Below are positions 45,017 to 54,059 of a stretch of 64,000 bases of DNA, one piece after another. Source of the stretch: DASUSH01 sp963785155 (GTDB taxonomy: Bacteria > Actinomycetota > Thermoleophilia > Solirubrobacterales > 70-9); assembly GCA_963785155.1 (NCBI GenBank), contig CAWAUB010000006.1:248001-312000 (forward strand), read 5' to 3'. The position numbers and the translations under genes are program-made. Each line of letters begins with the position of its first letter. Position 1 is the stretch's first letter. Below the pieces are notes generated by a model. That model saw only the letters and a program-made list of their open reading frames with translations, ran no database searches and had not been told where the DNA came from.

Positions 45017-46639
45017 TCACTCGGCGGTGACGAGCCACCACCAGCCGGGCTGGCCGGCGACGTGGACGTCGACCTCCGCCCCGCTCTCGAGCTCGCCTGG
45101 GATCTCGGAGGCCGGGATCGGGGCCTCCGGCGAGGCGAAGACCGTGACCAGCTCGGCGCCCTCGCCGAGCCGCTCGAGCGTCTGGCGCAGGGTCGAGCCG
45201 GCGCCGCCCCAGGCGATGATCTCGTCGCCGTCGAAACCGACCGCGTCACCGGGCACGAACCGGCCCTGGACGTCGTCCTTCACCGCCGGCGCCACGCCGC
45301 CCGCGCGGATCCGGCCGAGGATCGCGTCGAGCCGCTCGGCGTTCTCGGCCGCACCTGCCTCGAAGTCGACCTCCGGGAGGGCCGCAAGGGCCGCCTGCTG
45401 GGAGTCGCAGCCGACCACCGCGACCTTCTTCTCGGCGAGGTCGGCGGCCTCCTGTGCGGCCATGCGGACGTTCGGCGAGTTCGGGAACAGGATGACCTCG
45501 TCGGCCGGGGCTCGCTCGATAACCGCGACGAGGTCGCGGGTCGAGGGGTTGAGCGTCGCGCCACCGTCGACCACGACGGAGCCGAGGTCCTCGAACATCC
45601 GCTTGAGACCGTTCCCGCTCGCCACCGCGACGACCGCGGAGCGCCCGCCCAGGCGCGCCTCACGCTCGGCCACCTGCTCGCGCATGTCGGCGATGTCCTC
45701 CTGGACGATCTCGCCGGCGCCGGCGAAGAGCGCCTTCGCCGCCTCGAAGTCGTCGGTGTGCACGTGCACCTTGATCGTCGCCTCGTCGCCGACGACGAGG
45801 ACGGAGTCGCCGAGCTCCTCGAGCTTCGGGACGAAGGAGTCGCCGTCCAGGGACTCGCCGGTGACGATGAAGTTGGTGCAGTACTGAAAGGTGAGGTCGG
45901 CGTGGTGGACGTCGTGGGTGCGGGCCGGCGCGTAGTGGGGGATCTCCGGAAGCTGGACCTGCTCACCGGCGAGGCCTGCGACGTAGCCGCGAACGAGCAC
46001 GACCAGGCCGAGCGCGCCCGCATCGACCACACCGTGCTCGGCGAGAACCTCGAGCTGTTCCGGCGTATGTCGGACGGCCTCCTCGCCGGCGAAGAGGGCC
46101 GTGGTCATCATCTCGGCGAGCAGCGCGTTCTGCTCGGCGTCGGTGGCCTCGTCGTCGAGGCTGTGGTGCTCGCGCCAGTGGTCGAGGCGCTCCTCGACCG
46201 CCTCCGCCATCCGCTCGGCGACGGTCAGCATCGTTCCCGGCGCGGGGTCGCGGACGGAGGCGTTGGCGGCGGCGCTCGCCGCGGAGAGGCCGTCCTTGAC
46301 GATCTCGGGATCGATCAGCCGGCCCGGCGGCGTGACCAGCTTCTCGGCGGCGCCGCGGATGAACTGGCTGAGGATCACACCGGAGTTGCCGCGCGCGCCC
46401 ATCAGCGCGGAGCGGGCGACCGCGCGGACGATCTCCGGCCGCTTCGGGTCGCCCTCCTCGGCCTCGAGGCGGTCGAGCCCCTCGAGCACGTGGCGCATCG
46501 TCAGCGCCATGTTGTCGCCGGTGTCGCCGTCGGCGACCGGGAACACGTTCAGGTCGTTGATCTCCTGCCGTCGCGCCTCCAGGTGGGAGAGCGCGACCGC
46601 CGTCATCTCGCGAAAGCGGCGTATCGATGGGTCTGCCAC
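45017..46639 (-). CDS. DAK2-domain (YloV/FakA-like) kinase
   Basis: A 540-residue protein. The N-terminal DAK2 domain has NVFPVADGDTGDNMALTM near residue 35, which binds ATP-Mg, and MGARGNSGVILSQF near 92. A middle domain and a DegV-like C-terminal domain follow (SGNGLKRMFEDLGS near 345). FakA phosphorylates fatty acids bound to a FakB partner for incorporation into phospholipid; no fakB is nearby. In many Gram-positives this gene lies between rpmB and recG, as it does loosely here. Confidence 0.85.
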   Translation of the reverse strand: MADPSIRRFREMTAVALSHLEARRQEINDLNVFPVADGDTGDNMALTMRHVLEGLDRLEAEEGDPKRPEIVRAVARSALMGARGNSGVILSQFIRGAAEKLVTPPGRLIDPEIVKDGLSAASAAANASVRDPAPGTMLTVAERMAEAVEERLDHWREHHSLDDEATDAEQNALLAEMMTTALFAGEEAVRHTPEQLEVLAEHGVVDAGALGLVVLVRGYVAGLAGEQVQLPEIPHYAPARTHDVHHADLTFQYCTNFIVTGESLDGDSFVPKLEELGDSVLVVGDEATIKVHVHTDDFEAAKALFAGAGEIVQEDIADMREQVAEREARLGGRSAVVAVASGNGLKRMFEDLGSVVVDGGATLNPSTRDLVAVIERAPADEVILFPNSPNVRMAAQEAADLAEKKVAVVGCDSQQAALAALPEVDFEAGAAENAERLDAILGRIRAGGVAPAVKDDVQGRFVPGDAVGFDGDEIIAWGGAGSTLRQTLERLGEGAELVTVFASPEAPIPASEIPGELESGAEVDVHVAGQPGWWWLVTAE

Positions 46640-46678
46640 GGCGCGAGCCTAGCGCCGGGGAAACGAGAAGCGAGCCTC

Positions 46679-47772
46679 TCAGCGCCGGGTGGTGAACAAG
46701 ATCGTCACGCCCAGCAGAGCGGCATCCGCCGCCAGGGTGTCACCGCCCGCATTGGCGTCACGGGTGATCCTGCATTCGCAATAAATCCGCGGCAGAGCCC
46801 GCGGGGCCTGCAGATCCACCGGCGCCCGCGATATCGACCTCCTGTGCGGTGAGGCGCGACGGTGGTTGTCGCGGACGAAATCGGGGTTGGGGCTGACAGG
46901 CGTTTCGGCCGAAAACGGGGAGACCGCCGCCAGGCTCTGCTGCCAGACCACAGTCCCGGTCCACCGCGGAGGAGAAGTGACGAAGCTGAGGATAATGTCG
47001 TTGGCGGGAGCGGCGATGTCGACCGGCACCTGCATTGCGATGGTCAGCGTCTCGTCCGTGCGCCGGGTCGAACATGATCGCGGGGAATCCGCTGATCGAC
47101 CCGTATTGGGGCTGCCCCGCCCCGCCGACGGCGTTCTCGGCGATCGAGGCGGCGGGAATGAAGAATTCGGTTTCCGCATCCGCGATGTCGTCGCCCGCGA
47201 TCGAGCCGTTCTGCACATCCTGAGAGTCAACTCCGCCGTCGACGATCTCGTCATTGACGCTGGCCGATGGTTCGTTGACGCCGATCGAGTTGTCGGCAAT
47301 TGCGGTCGCGTTGAGCGCACCGGTGACATCACCGGCGGTCGTCAGGCCGCCTTCGCTCACCTGGGCTGCCGCGAGCGTGCCGGAGAGGTCGCCGCCGGGG
47401 ATCAGGCCCGACTCCTGCACCTGCGGGTCCGGGTAGGTACCGCTGAGGTCGCCGCCAGCCGCACCACTCGGCGGCAGGCTCGTCGGGATCGCCTGCTGTG
47501 GGATGTTGAGGGAGGCCTCGTCGACATCGGCACCCTTGACCGAGTTGTCGAGCGACCTTCGAGCCGTCGACGGCGTCGACGGCGAGTTTCGGGTTGGTGA
47601 TCGCGCCGTTTGCGAGGTCGGAGCTCTTCACCTGCGCCTTCTTGATGTCGCCCGAGTCGACCTGATTCTTGCCCGGGAGGGCGGCTGCGGTCCCGCCAAG
47701 GGCAATGAAGACAGCGATGTAGCCGACGATGTGACGGCGGATGTGTTCGCTCATCGAGGCGACTATCGCCAC
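46679..47772 (-). CDS. Surface protein paralogue 1 (frame broken at least twice)
   Basis: A predicted exported protein with the start EHIRRHIVGYIAVFIALGGTAAA, a leader helix typical of large families in Solirubrobacterales. It is followed by DSGDIKKAQVKSSDLANGA and a repetitive low-complexity region (GGDLSGTLAAAQVSEGG). A C-terminal beta-rich domain ends DAALLGVTILFTTRR. Frame breaks occur at about 47558 and 47065, and probably again near 46850-46870; the first two are fixed by deleting one base. The GTG at 47770-47772 has GGAG at 8 nt. It shares clear protein and DNA similarity with the paralogue on the other side of rpmB. Function unknown. Confidence 0.62.
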
Positions 47773-47782
47773 TCGAGGAGCT

Positions 47783-47816
47783 CCTGTCGTCAGGGTGAGG
47801 ACCCTGATCTTTTGAT
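47783..47816 (+). terminator. Hairpin with T-tract at the 5' end of surface paralogue 1
   Basis: A CAGGGT/ACCCTG stem (47791-47796 with 47801-47806) is followed on the plus strand by ATCTTTTG, which has the form of a plus-strand intrinsic terminator. It lies between the rpmB stop and the start of the surface gene, both on the minus strand, so on that strand it would be leader RNA. The same 15-nt core (CCTGTCGTCAGGGTG) recurs ahead of paralogue 2. Confidence 0.4.
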
Positions 47817-48008
47817 CTAGGCGGCCTTGGTGACCTTGTTGGACTTCAGGCAGCGGCTGCAGACGTAGACGCGGCGCGGCGTGCCGCCGTCGTCGACGCG
47901 GACCTTCTGGAGGTTCGGGTTGAAGCGCCGCCGGGTCGCGGTCATCGAGTGCGACCGCGAGTTGCCGAAAGCGGGCTTCTTGCCGCAGCTGAAACAGACC
48001 TTGGCCAT
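47817..48008 (-). CDS. rpmB: 50S ribosomal protein L28
   Basis: A 63-residue L28 with Cys pairs CFSCGKKP and CSRCLKS that bind zinc, and the RRRFNPNLQKV block. Length and sequence are normal. It is sandwiched between the two surface paralogues, 27 nt downstream of paralogue 2. Confidence 0.95.
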   Translation of the reverse strand: MAKVCFSCGKKPAFGNSRSHSMTATRRRFNPNLQKVRVDDGGTPRRVYVCSRCLKSNKVTKAA

Positions 48009-48035
48009 CGGCGCGGAAGGGTAGCGGGGGCGGCG

Positions 48036-49162
48036 CTAGCGCTCGGCGGTGTAGGAGACCTCGACGAAGTGGAGGAACGGCGGGGTTCGGATTGTCGTCC
48101 AGTGCCGATCGTCGCCGTCGCGGAAACTCGCAGGATCAGCATGTCGTCGTCGCGAATCGGGCACGTATCGCCTCGATGGCGCCGAAGGTGACTTCAGCCC
48201 TGAGGGTGTTCGTCGTGCCCGGACCTCCGGCGAGCGGTGGCGACCCGGTAGGTCGCTGTTCGACCTGTTCGGCGCGGTGGTCTCGGTGACGGAGAGGCAG
48301 TCGAGCGCCCACGCGATCGTCGTCGCTGCACCGCCGTGCCGGAACAAGAGCTCGGACATCGATCGCCGTTCCGGCGACCCGGTCAGGCGGGACCTGAACG
48401 GCGAGGTCGACATCGTCGATCCCGGCCGCCGCGAACTGAAGAGCCGGAGAGCTTCCACGAACCGTCGCGGTCGGCGGCGTGCCCAGCAGCGAGGCAGCGC
48501 CGACCTCGCTCGCCGGGATGATGATCCTCCGCTCGACGTCGTCGAGCTCCTGGTCGCCGATCGTGTCGTTGTTGGCGATGTCGGCGTTTGTGAGCGTGTC
48601 GGCCGCGATGTCCGTGGTCGTCAGGTCGTTGTTGCGGACGTCCTCGGTGTCGACGCCCTGATCGACGATCTCGTCGTTGGCGTTGACGCCGGGCTCCTGC
48701 ACGCCGATCGAGTTGTTGGCGATCGCGGTCGCGTTGAGCGCGCCGGTGATGTCGCCGGCGGCGGTCAGGCCGGCCTCGCTGACCTGAGCGGCGGCGAGGG
48801 TGCCGGAGAGGTCGCCGCCCGGGACGAGGCCCGACTCCAGGACCTCCGGGTCCGGGTAGGTGCCAGAGAGATCGCCGCCGGCCGCCCCGCTCGGGGGCAG
48901 GCTGGTCGGGATGCGCCTGCTGGGGGATGTTCAGGCTCGCCTCGTCGACGTCGGCGCCCTTGAGCGAGTCATCGGTGACCTTCGACCCGTCGACGGAGTT
49001 CGGCGCAAGGTCGCCCCGCTTCACCTGCGCCTTCTTGATGTCGCCCGAGTCGATCGTGTTCTTGCCGGGCAGGGCGGCGGCCGTGCCGCCGAGGGCGACG
49101 AAGAGCGCCACGATGCCCCAGATGTTGAGGCGTATGTGCTCGCTGATCGGCGCCCATCGCAA
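48036..49162 (-). CDS. Surface protein paralogue 2 (frame broken several times)
   Basis: The second copy begins ISEHIRLNIWGIVALFVALGG, followed by DSGDIKKAQVKRGDLAPNS and DVDEASLNIPQQ, nearly the same as paralogue 1. It has a longer run of short repeats (DLTTTDIAADTLTNADIANND) and a C-terminal beta-rich domain ending FLHFVEVSYTAER. The frame shifts at about 48918 (one extra base) and again near 48345, and the last 100 codons are spread over three frames. The start appears to be TTG at 49160-49162. It may be a real pseudogene or badly affected by sequence error. Confidence 0.58.
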
Positions 49163-49189
49163 CGCGAGTTTCTCACCCCGAGCAGGCCC

Positions 49190-49220
49190 CTGTCGTCAGG
49201 GTGCACCACCCTGGACTTTT
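49190..49220 (+). terminator. Hairpin with T-tract at the 5' end of surface paralogue 2
   Basis: The stem CAGGGT/ACCCTG (49197-49202 with 49208-49213) is followed by GACTTTTTC on the plus strand. The element lies between ribH and paralogue 2, both on the minus strand. The shared CCTGTCGTCAGGGTG core and the T-tract match the element ahead of paralogue 1. Confidence 0.4.
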
Positions 49221-49230
49221 TCAGGAGTGC

Positions 49231-49660
49231 CTAGATCGACTCGCGCAGCTTCGCCATGCCGAGCACGGCGAGGGCGGCGTTGCGGCCCTGGTCGCGCTTG
49301 TCGCCGCCGGCGCGCTCGAGCGCCTGCTCCATCGTCTCGCAGGTGATCACGCCGAACGCGCAGGGCACGCCGGTGTCGAGCGCGACGCGCTGGATCCCGG
49401 CGGCGGACTCGGCGCAGACGAAGTCGTAGTGGTCGGTCTCGCCCTTGATCACGGCGCCCAGGCAGGCGACGCCGGCGAAGCGGCCCGAGTCGGCACACCA
49501 CTTCGCGGCGAGCGGGAAGCTCGAATGCCCCGGCGACGTCGAAGGTGTGCACGGAGGTGGGCGCGACGTCGTTCTCGTTGAAAGCCTCGGTGGCGCCGTT
49601 GACCAGGCGCTCGGCCAGGTCTTCGTAGAAAGTGGCAACGCAGATCGCGAACTCGCTCAT
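49231..49660 (-). CDS. ribH: 6,7-dimethyl-8-ribityllumazine synthase (frame broken)
   Basis: About 142 residues. RibH condenses the pyrimidine and butanone phosphate precursors of riboflavin. The N-terminal part has FYEDLAERLVNGATEAF and FDVAGAFELP. The frame breaks at about 49520; removing one C gives LAAKWCADSGRFAGVACLGAVIKGETDHYDFV (described by its ends) and a normal C terminus with FGVITCETMEQALERAGG. The ATG is at 49658-49660. It is separated from the rest of the rib genes by the plus-strand LigD-Pol gene and is divergent from it by 22 nt. Confidence 0.88.
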
Positions 49661-49682
49661 CCCAGCCGGGACACTACCCACG

Positions 49683-50750
49683 ATGGCGAAGGCCGAAGCA
49701 GTCAACCTCGACGCCGGCGGGCGCGACCTGCGGGTGTCCAATCCGGACCGCGTGATCTTCCCGGCAACCGAGCGAACCGCCGAGGTGACGAAGCTCCAGG
49801 TCGTCGAGTACTACCTCGCCGTCGCCGACGGAATCATGCGGGCCCTGCGGGAGCGGCCGACGACACTCGAGCGCTGGCCGAAGGGCGTCCACCCCGGCAT
49901 CGTCATCTCGACCCGCGAGCGCGGCGGCGGCGACGCCTTCTACCAAAAGCGGATTCCCCGAGGCGCGCCCGACTACGTCGAGACGTGCCGGATCGAATTC
50001 CCCTCCGGACGCAATGCGGACGAGGTCTGCCCGACCGAGATCGCCGTGGTCGGCTGGTGCGCTCAGATGGGCACGCTGACCTTCCATCCGTGGCCGGTGC
50101 GACGCGCGGACGTCGATCATCCGGACGAGATGCGCATCGACCTCGATCCGCAGCCGGGAACGGACTTCGCCGACGCGGTTCGCGTCGCGGGGGTCGCCCG
50201 TGAACTCCTGGGCGAGCTCGGGTACGCGGGCTTTCCGAAGACCTCCGGCGGCCGCGGCCTCCACATCTATGTGCGGATCGAGCCGCGTTGGACATTCACC
50301 GACGTCCGGCACGCAGCGATCGCCTTCGGGCGCGAGCTGGGCCGCCGCCTCCCGGGCGAGGTGACGACCAACTGGTGGAAGGAGGAGCGCGGCGAGCGGG
50401 TCTTCGTCGACTACAACCAGAACGCGCGCGACCGCACGATCGCCTCCCCCTACAGCGTCCGCCCGAAGCCGGGCGCGCCCGTGTCGGCGCCCCTGACCTG
50501 GGACGAGGTCGGCGAGTGCGCGCCCGAGGACTTCACGGTCGCGACCATGCCGGCCCGCTTCGCGGACGTCGGCGATCGGTTCGCGGCGATCGACGACAAG
50601 GCGCACTCACTCGACCCCCTGCTCGAGATGTACGACCGCGACGAGGCGTCGGGCGAGGGCGACATGCCCTATCCGCCCGACTACCCGAAGATGCCCGGCG
50701 AGCCGAAGCGGGTGCAGCCGTCGCGCGACACGGACCGTAAGCGCGACTAG
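49683..50750 (+). CDS. LigD-type polymerase (primase-polymerase) domain protein
   Basis: A 355-residue archaeo-eukaryotic primase-fold polymerase of the LigD-Pol family, used in end joining and gap filling. It has the GGRDLRVSNPDRVIFP start, the catalytic MRIDLDPQPGTDF block (metal-binding Asp pair) near 155, and TSGGRGLHIYVRI near 190. It has no ligase or 3'-phosphoesterase domain and no Ku gene is nearby, so it is a stand-alone polymerase as in several actinobacteria. The ATG is at 49683. Its last codon region overlaps ribBA by 4 nt, tail to tail. Confidence 0.88.
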   Translation: MAKAEAVNLDAGGRDLRVSNPDRVIFPATERTAEVTKLQVVEYYLAVADGIMRALRERPTTLERWPKGVHPGIVISTRERGGGDAFYQKRIPRGAPDYVETCRIEFPSGRNADEVCPTEIAVVGWCAQMGTLTFHPWPVRRADVDHPDEMRIDLDPQPGTDFADAVRVAGVARELLGELGYAGFPKTSGGRGLHIYVRIEPRWTFTDVRHAAIAFGRELGRRLPGEVTTNWWKEERGERVFVDYNQNARDRTIASPYSVRPKPGAPVSAPLTWDEVGECAPEDFTVATMPARFADVGDRFAAIDDKAHSLDPLLEMYDRDEASGEGDMPYPPDYPKMPGEPKRVQPSRDTDRKRD

Positions 50751-52051
50751 GACGACTCGTCGGCTTCGATGTCGACCGCGTCGTCGAGGTGCTCGGAGTG
50801 GATCAGCTCCTCGTCGAGGGCGAGGCCCTGGTGGTGAAGCTTGTGGCCAAGGCGGTCGCGCTTGGTCCGCAGATACTCCTCGTTGTGCGGGTTCGAGACG
50901 GACTGGATCGGCACCTGCTCGGTGACCGATAGGCCGTAGCCCTCGAGGCCGATGATCTTCTTCGGGTTGTTGGTGAGGATGCGGATGCTGGTCAATCCGA
51001 GGTCACCGAGGATCTGGGCGCCGATCCCGTAGTCGCGCAGGTCGGCCGGCAGGCCGAGCTTCAGGTTGGCGTCGACGGTGTCGAGCCCCTCCTCCTGAAG
51101 GCGGTAGGCGCGCAGCTTGTTGAGCAGGCCGATCCCGCGACCCTCCTGGGATAGGTAGAGCAGGACCCCTCGCCCCTCCTTCTCGATCATCGCGAGTGCC
51201 GCCTCGAGCTGATCGCCGCAGTCGCAGCGCAGGCTGTGGAAGACGTCACCCGTCAGGCATTCGGAGTGGACGCGCACGAGGACGTCGTCTGTGCCGGAGA
51301 CCTCGCCCTTCACCATCGCGACGTGGTGCTTGTCGTCGACGAGCGAGCGGTAGCCGACCGCGGTGAACTCCCCGTACTTCGTCGGCAGCTTCGTCGAGAC
51401 GATGCGGTCGACGAGCTTCTCGGTGCGCCGCCGGTAGGAGATCAGGTCGGCGACCGTGATCATCTTCAGGCCGTGGCGTTCGCAGTACTCGGCCAGGTCG
51501 GGGACGCGGGCCATCGTCCCGTCGTCGTTCATGATCTCGCAGATCACCCCGGCCGGGATCAGGCCGGCCAGACGGGCAAGGTCGATCGAGGCCTCCGTGT
51601 GACCCGTGCGCTCGAGGACGCCACCCTCCTTCGCCTTGAGCGGGAAGACGTGACCGGGCTGGTGCAGGTCCGCCGGAGTCGAGTGGGGATCGATAGCGAC
51701 CTGGACGGTCCGGGCTCGGTCGTGAGCGGAGATCCCGGTCGTGACGCCCTCGGCGGCTTCGATCGAGACGGTGAACGCCGTCTTCAGGGGCGCCTCGTTC
51801 TTCGCCGCCATCAGGTTCAGATCGAGCTCCTCGCAGCGCTCGGGAGTCATCGCCAGGCAGATCAGCCCGCGAGCCTCCTTCGCCATGAAGTTGATCGCCT
51901 CGGGCGTCGCGAACTGAGCGGCGAGCACGAGGTCGCCCTCGTTCTCCCGGTCCTCGCCATCGCAGACAACGATCATCTTGCCGCGGCGGATGTCCTCCAG
52001 CCCCTCCTCGACCGAGGAGAAGACTCCGGTATGGGTGGACGATTCACTCAT
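50747..52051 (-). CDS. ribBA: Bifunctional 3,4-dihydroxy-2-butanone 4-phosphate synthase / GTP cyclohydrolase II
   Basis: A 434-residue RibBA. The N-terminal RibB half carries CDGEDRENEGDLVLAA near 30 and RTGHTEASIDLARLAG near 148. The C-terminal RibA half has the zinc site and GTP-binding region SECLTGDVFHSLRCDCGDQ near 258 and the catalytic QEGRGIGLLNKLRAY near 306. It supplies both precursors of lumazine. It lies 3 nt below ribE. Confidence 0.95.
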   Translation of the reverse strand: MSESSTHTGVFSSVEEGLEDIRRGKMIVVCDGEDRENEGDLVLAAQFATPEAINFMAKEARGLICLAMTPERCEELDLNLMAAKNEAPLKTAFTVSIEAAEGVTTGISAHDRARTVQVAIDPHSTPADLHQPGHVFPLKAKEGGVLERTGHTEASIDLARLAGLIPAGVICEIMNDDGTMARVPDLAEYCERHGLKMITVADLISYRRRTEKLVDRIVSTKLPTKYGEFTAVGYRSLVDDKHHVAMVKGEVSGTDDVLVRVHSECLTGDVFHSLRCDCGDQLEAALAMIEKEGRGVLLYLSQEGRGIGLLNKLRAYRLQEEGLDTVDANLKLGLPADLRDYGIGAQILGDLGLTSIRILTNNPKKIIGLEGYGLSVTEQVPIQSVSNPHNEEYLRTKRDRLGHKLHHQGLALDEELIHSEHLDDAVDIEADESS

Positions 52052-52054
52052 CGC

Positions 52055-52645
52055 TTATTCCTTTGTAGACGTTAGGCGCTCGACGTATCTGGCGACGACG
52101 TCGAGTTCGATGTTCAGGACCCGCCCGGGCTCGGCGGATCCGAGGTTGGTGCGCTCGAGGGTCTCCGGGATCAGCGAGACCTCGACGCCGCGATCGGTGA
52201 GCGCGGCGACGGTCAGGCTGACGCCGTCCAGCGCGATCGAGCCGTGCTCGACGGTGAAGCGGGAGAGCTCCGGGGCGAGCTCGACCTCGATGCGGCGTGC
52301 GATGCCGTCCTCGCGAACCGCCGCCACGGTCCCGGTCCCGTCGACGTGGCCCTGGACGATGTGGCCGCCGAGGCGGTCGGACGCGCGCAGCGCGAGCTCG
52401 AGGTTGACGGGGTCGCCGGGCTCGAGCGGGCCGAGCGAGGTCAGCGAGAGCGTCTGGTTCATCACATCGGCCTCGAAGCCCCCGTCGGCGACGGCCGCCG
52501 CGGTCAGGCAGGCGCCGTTGACGGCGATCGAGTCGCCCTCGGCGAGTTCGCCCGCGAGGCTCGTCGAGACGCGAAGGCGGGCGCCCTCGTCGCCGCGATC
52601 GATCGACTCGACCTTGCCGACGTCCGCGATCAGACCGGTGAACAC
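52055..52645 (-). CDS. ribE: Riboflavin synthase alpha subunit
   Basis: A 196-residue trimeric riboflavin synthase with two lumazine-binding repeats: MFTGLIADVG at the start, INGACLTA-type VNGACLTAAAV near 42, and GHIVQGHVDGTG near 93 with SIALDGVSLTVAA near 134. It dismutates two lumazines to riboflavin. The GTG at 52643-52645 starts one base after the reconstructed ribD stop. Confidence 0.94.
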   Translation of the reverse strand: MFTGLIADVGKVESIDRGDEGARLRVSTSLAGELAEGDSIAVNGACLTAAAVADGGFEADVMNQTLSLTSLGPLEPGDPVNLELALRASDRLGGHIVQGHVDGTGTVAAVREDGIARRIEVELAPELSRFTVEHGSIALDGVSLTVAALTDRGVEVSLIPETLERTNLGSAEPGRVLNIELDVVARYVERLTSTKE

Positions 52646-52646
52646 G

Positions 52647-53775
52647 TCACCACTCCCTCAGCCGAGCGCGTAGAAGGACGTCGTCGCCTGCTGCGCTCGG
52701 AGGTGAGCTCCAGGGCGCGCTCGGCATCGGCCATCCGCTCGATCCCCTCGCCGAGCAGCAGGCTCGGCCCGTCGCCGCCGATCACGACCGGCGCGACGAA
52801 GATCCGCATCTCGTCGATCTCGCCGGCGTCGGCGAAGGCTCCGGCAAGGGTCGGCCCGCCCTCGAGGAAGAGGCTGGTGATCCCGCGGCGGCCAAGCTCG
52901 GCGAGGACGATTGTTAAGGGGCCTGGCCCCTCGTCGTGGCATATCACGTCGGCGCCGGCCGCTTGCGAGGGCTTCGGTGCGGTCCGCTTGGCTCCGGTGC
53001 TCGCGACGACGTAGAGCGGGGCCTCGTCGATCGATTTGACCAGGTTTGAGTCCAGTGGGAGGCGGGCTTCCGAGTCGAAGACGACGCGGGCCGGTTGGCG
53101 GACCGCTTCCACGTCTCGCGCGGTGAGCAGCGGGTCGTCCGCGAGGGCCGTGCCGATTCCGACCGCGACCGCGTCGGACTCGGCGCGCCAGCGGTGGACC
53201 AGCTCCCGGCTCGCCTCGCCGGAGATCCACTTCGAGTCGCCCGAGCGGGTGGCGACGCGGCCGTCGAGCGAGACGGCCGACTTCAGCGTCACCAGCGGCA
53301 GCCCGGTGCGCGAGTGCTTGCGGAACGCCTGATTCAGCAGGCGGGCGGCGGCTGCCTCCGCGCCCTGGACGATCTCGACGTCGCGGCCCTCGTCCCGCAG
53401 GATGCCGGGGCCGCGGCCACTCGCCTTCTCGCTCGGGTCCTCGGAGGCGATCACGACCCGCTGGATCCCGGCCGCGAGGATCGCGTCGGTGCAGGGAGGC
53501 GTCCGGCCATGGTGGGCGCAGGGCTCGAGGGTCACGTAGATGGTGGCGCCGGCGGGGTCGGCGCCGCGCTCGCGGGCGTCGGCGATCGCCGCGACCTCGG
53601 CGTGGTCGCCGCCGAGCTCCGCGTGCCAGCCCTCGCCGATCACCTCGCCGCCGCGGGCAATGACGGCGCCGACGAGGGGATTCGGGCTGACCCGGCCGCG
53701 TCCGCGCTCGGCAAGCTCGAGCGCGCGGCGCATGTGAGCGCGCTCCTGATCTCGTTCGATCGCGGTCGCTGTCAT
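52647..53775 (-). CDS. ribD: Bifunctional riboflavin deaminase/reductase RibD (frame broken near the C terminus)
   Basis: About 375 residues. The N-terminal deaminase has the zinc site HAEVAAI and LEPCAHHGRTPPCTDAI. The C-terminal reductase has LKSAVSLDGRVA and LFLEGGPTLAGAF. The frame as given reads on into ribE; deleting one base at about 52695 gives AGDDVLLRARLREW and a stop at 52647-52649, one base before the ribE start, which is strong support. The ATG at 53773-53775 is preceded by the 18-bp palindrome described separately. It heads ribD-ribE-ribBA. Confidence 0.9.
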
Positions 53776-53782
53776 CACACTG

Positions 53783-53800
53783 ATTGACTGGTCAGTCAAT
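53783..53800. promoter_or_regulatory. Perfect 18-bp palindrome, likely TetR-type operator
   Basis: ATTGACTG-GT-CAGTCAAT is a perfect inverted repeat (8-bp arms, 2-nt spacer) centred 17 nt upstream of the ribD ATG. A TACAAT -10-like box lies just beyond it for the minus strand (53806-53811). The form TGACnnnnGTCA is typical of TetR-family operators. No TetR gene is in the window. It could also regulate the small plus-strand gene. Confidence 0.45.
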
Positions 53801-53834
53801 AGGAGATTGTACGCATGCGCAAGTATTGACGGCG

Positions 53835-54059
53835 ATGCTCGAGCGCTGGGCCAGGAGCCACCCGTGGGCGGCCGCATACATCGCGGTCCTCTCCGCGGTG
53901 GCGGTCTTCACCGCCATCGCCGCGGTCGCGGACTGGGCGGAGAGTGCCGTCGTCCTGTTCGCTCTCTGCGCGATCGCAGTCGGCGGCTTCCTGCTCGACG
54001 AGTTGAAGAACGGGAAGCGGACCGTGGCTCAGGGCGCGCAGCGCGCCCAGACCGAGTAG
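53835..54059 (+). CDS. Small two-helix membrane protein
   Basis: A 74-residue protein with two transmembrane segments (AAAYIAVLSAVAVFTAIAAV and SAVVLFALCAIAVGGFLL) and a charged C-terminal tail. The start at 53835 has no good Shine-Dalgarno site; an in-frame TTG lies at 53784. Its 3' end overlaps the convergent glycosyltransferase by 31 nt. The membrane pattern suggests a real gene. Function unknown. Confidence 0.42.
   Translation: MLERWARSHPWAAAYIAVLSAVAVFTAIAAVADWAESAVVLFALCAIAVGGFLLDELKNGKRTVAQGAQRAQTE

Noticed and set aside
53776..53834. Possible FMN riboswitch ahead of ribD
   Set aside because: The space is only 59 nt and contains a palindrome and a -10-like box, not the conserved RFN element.
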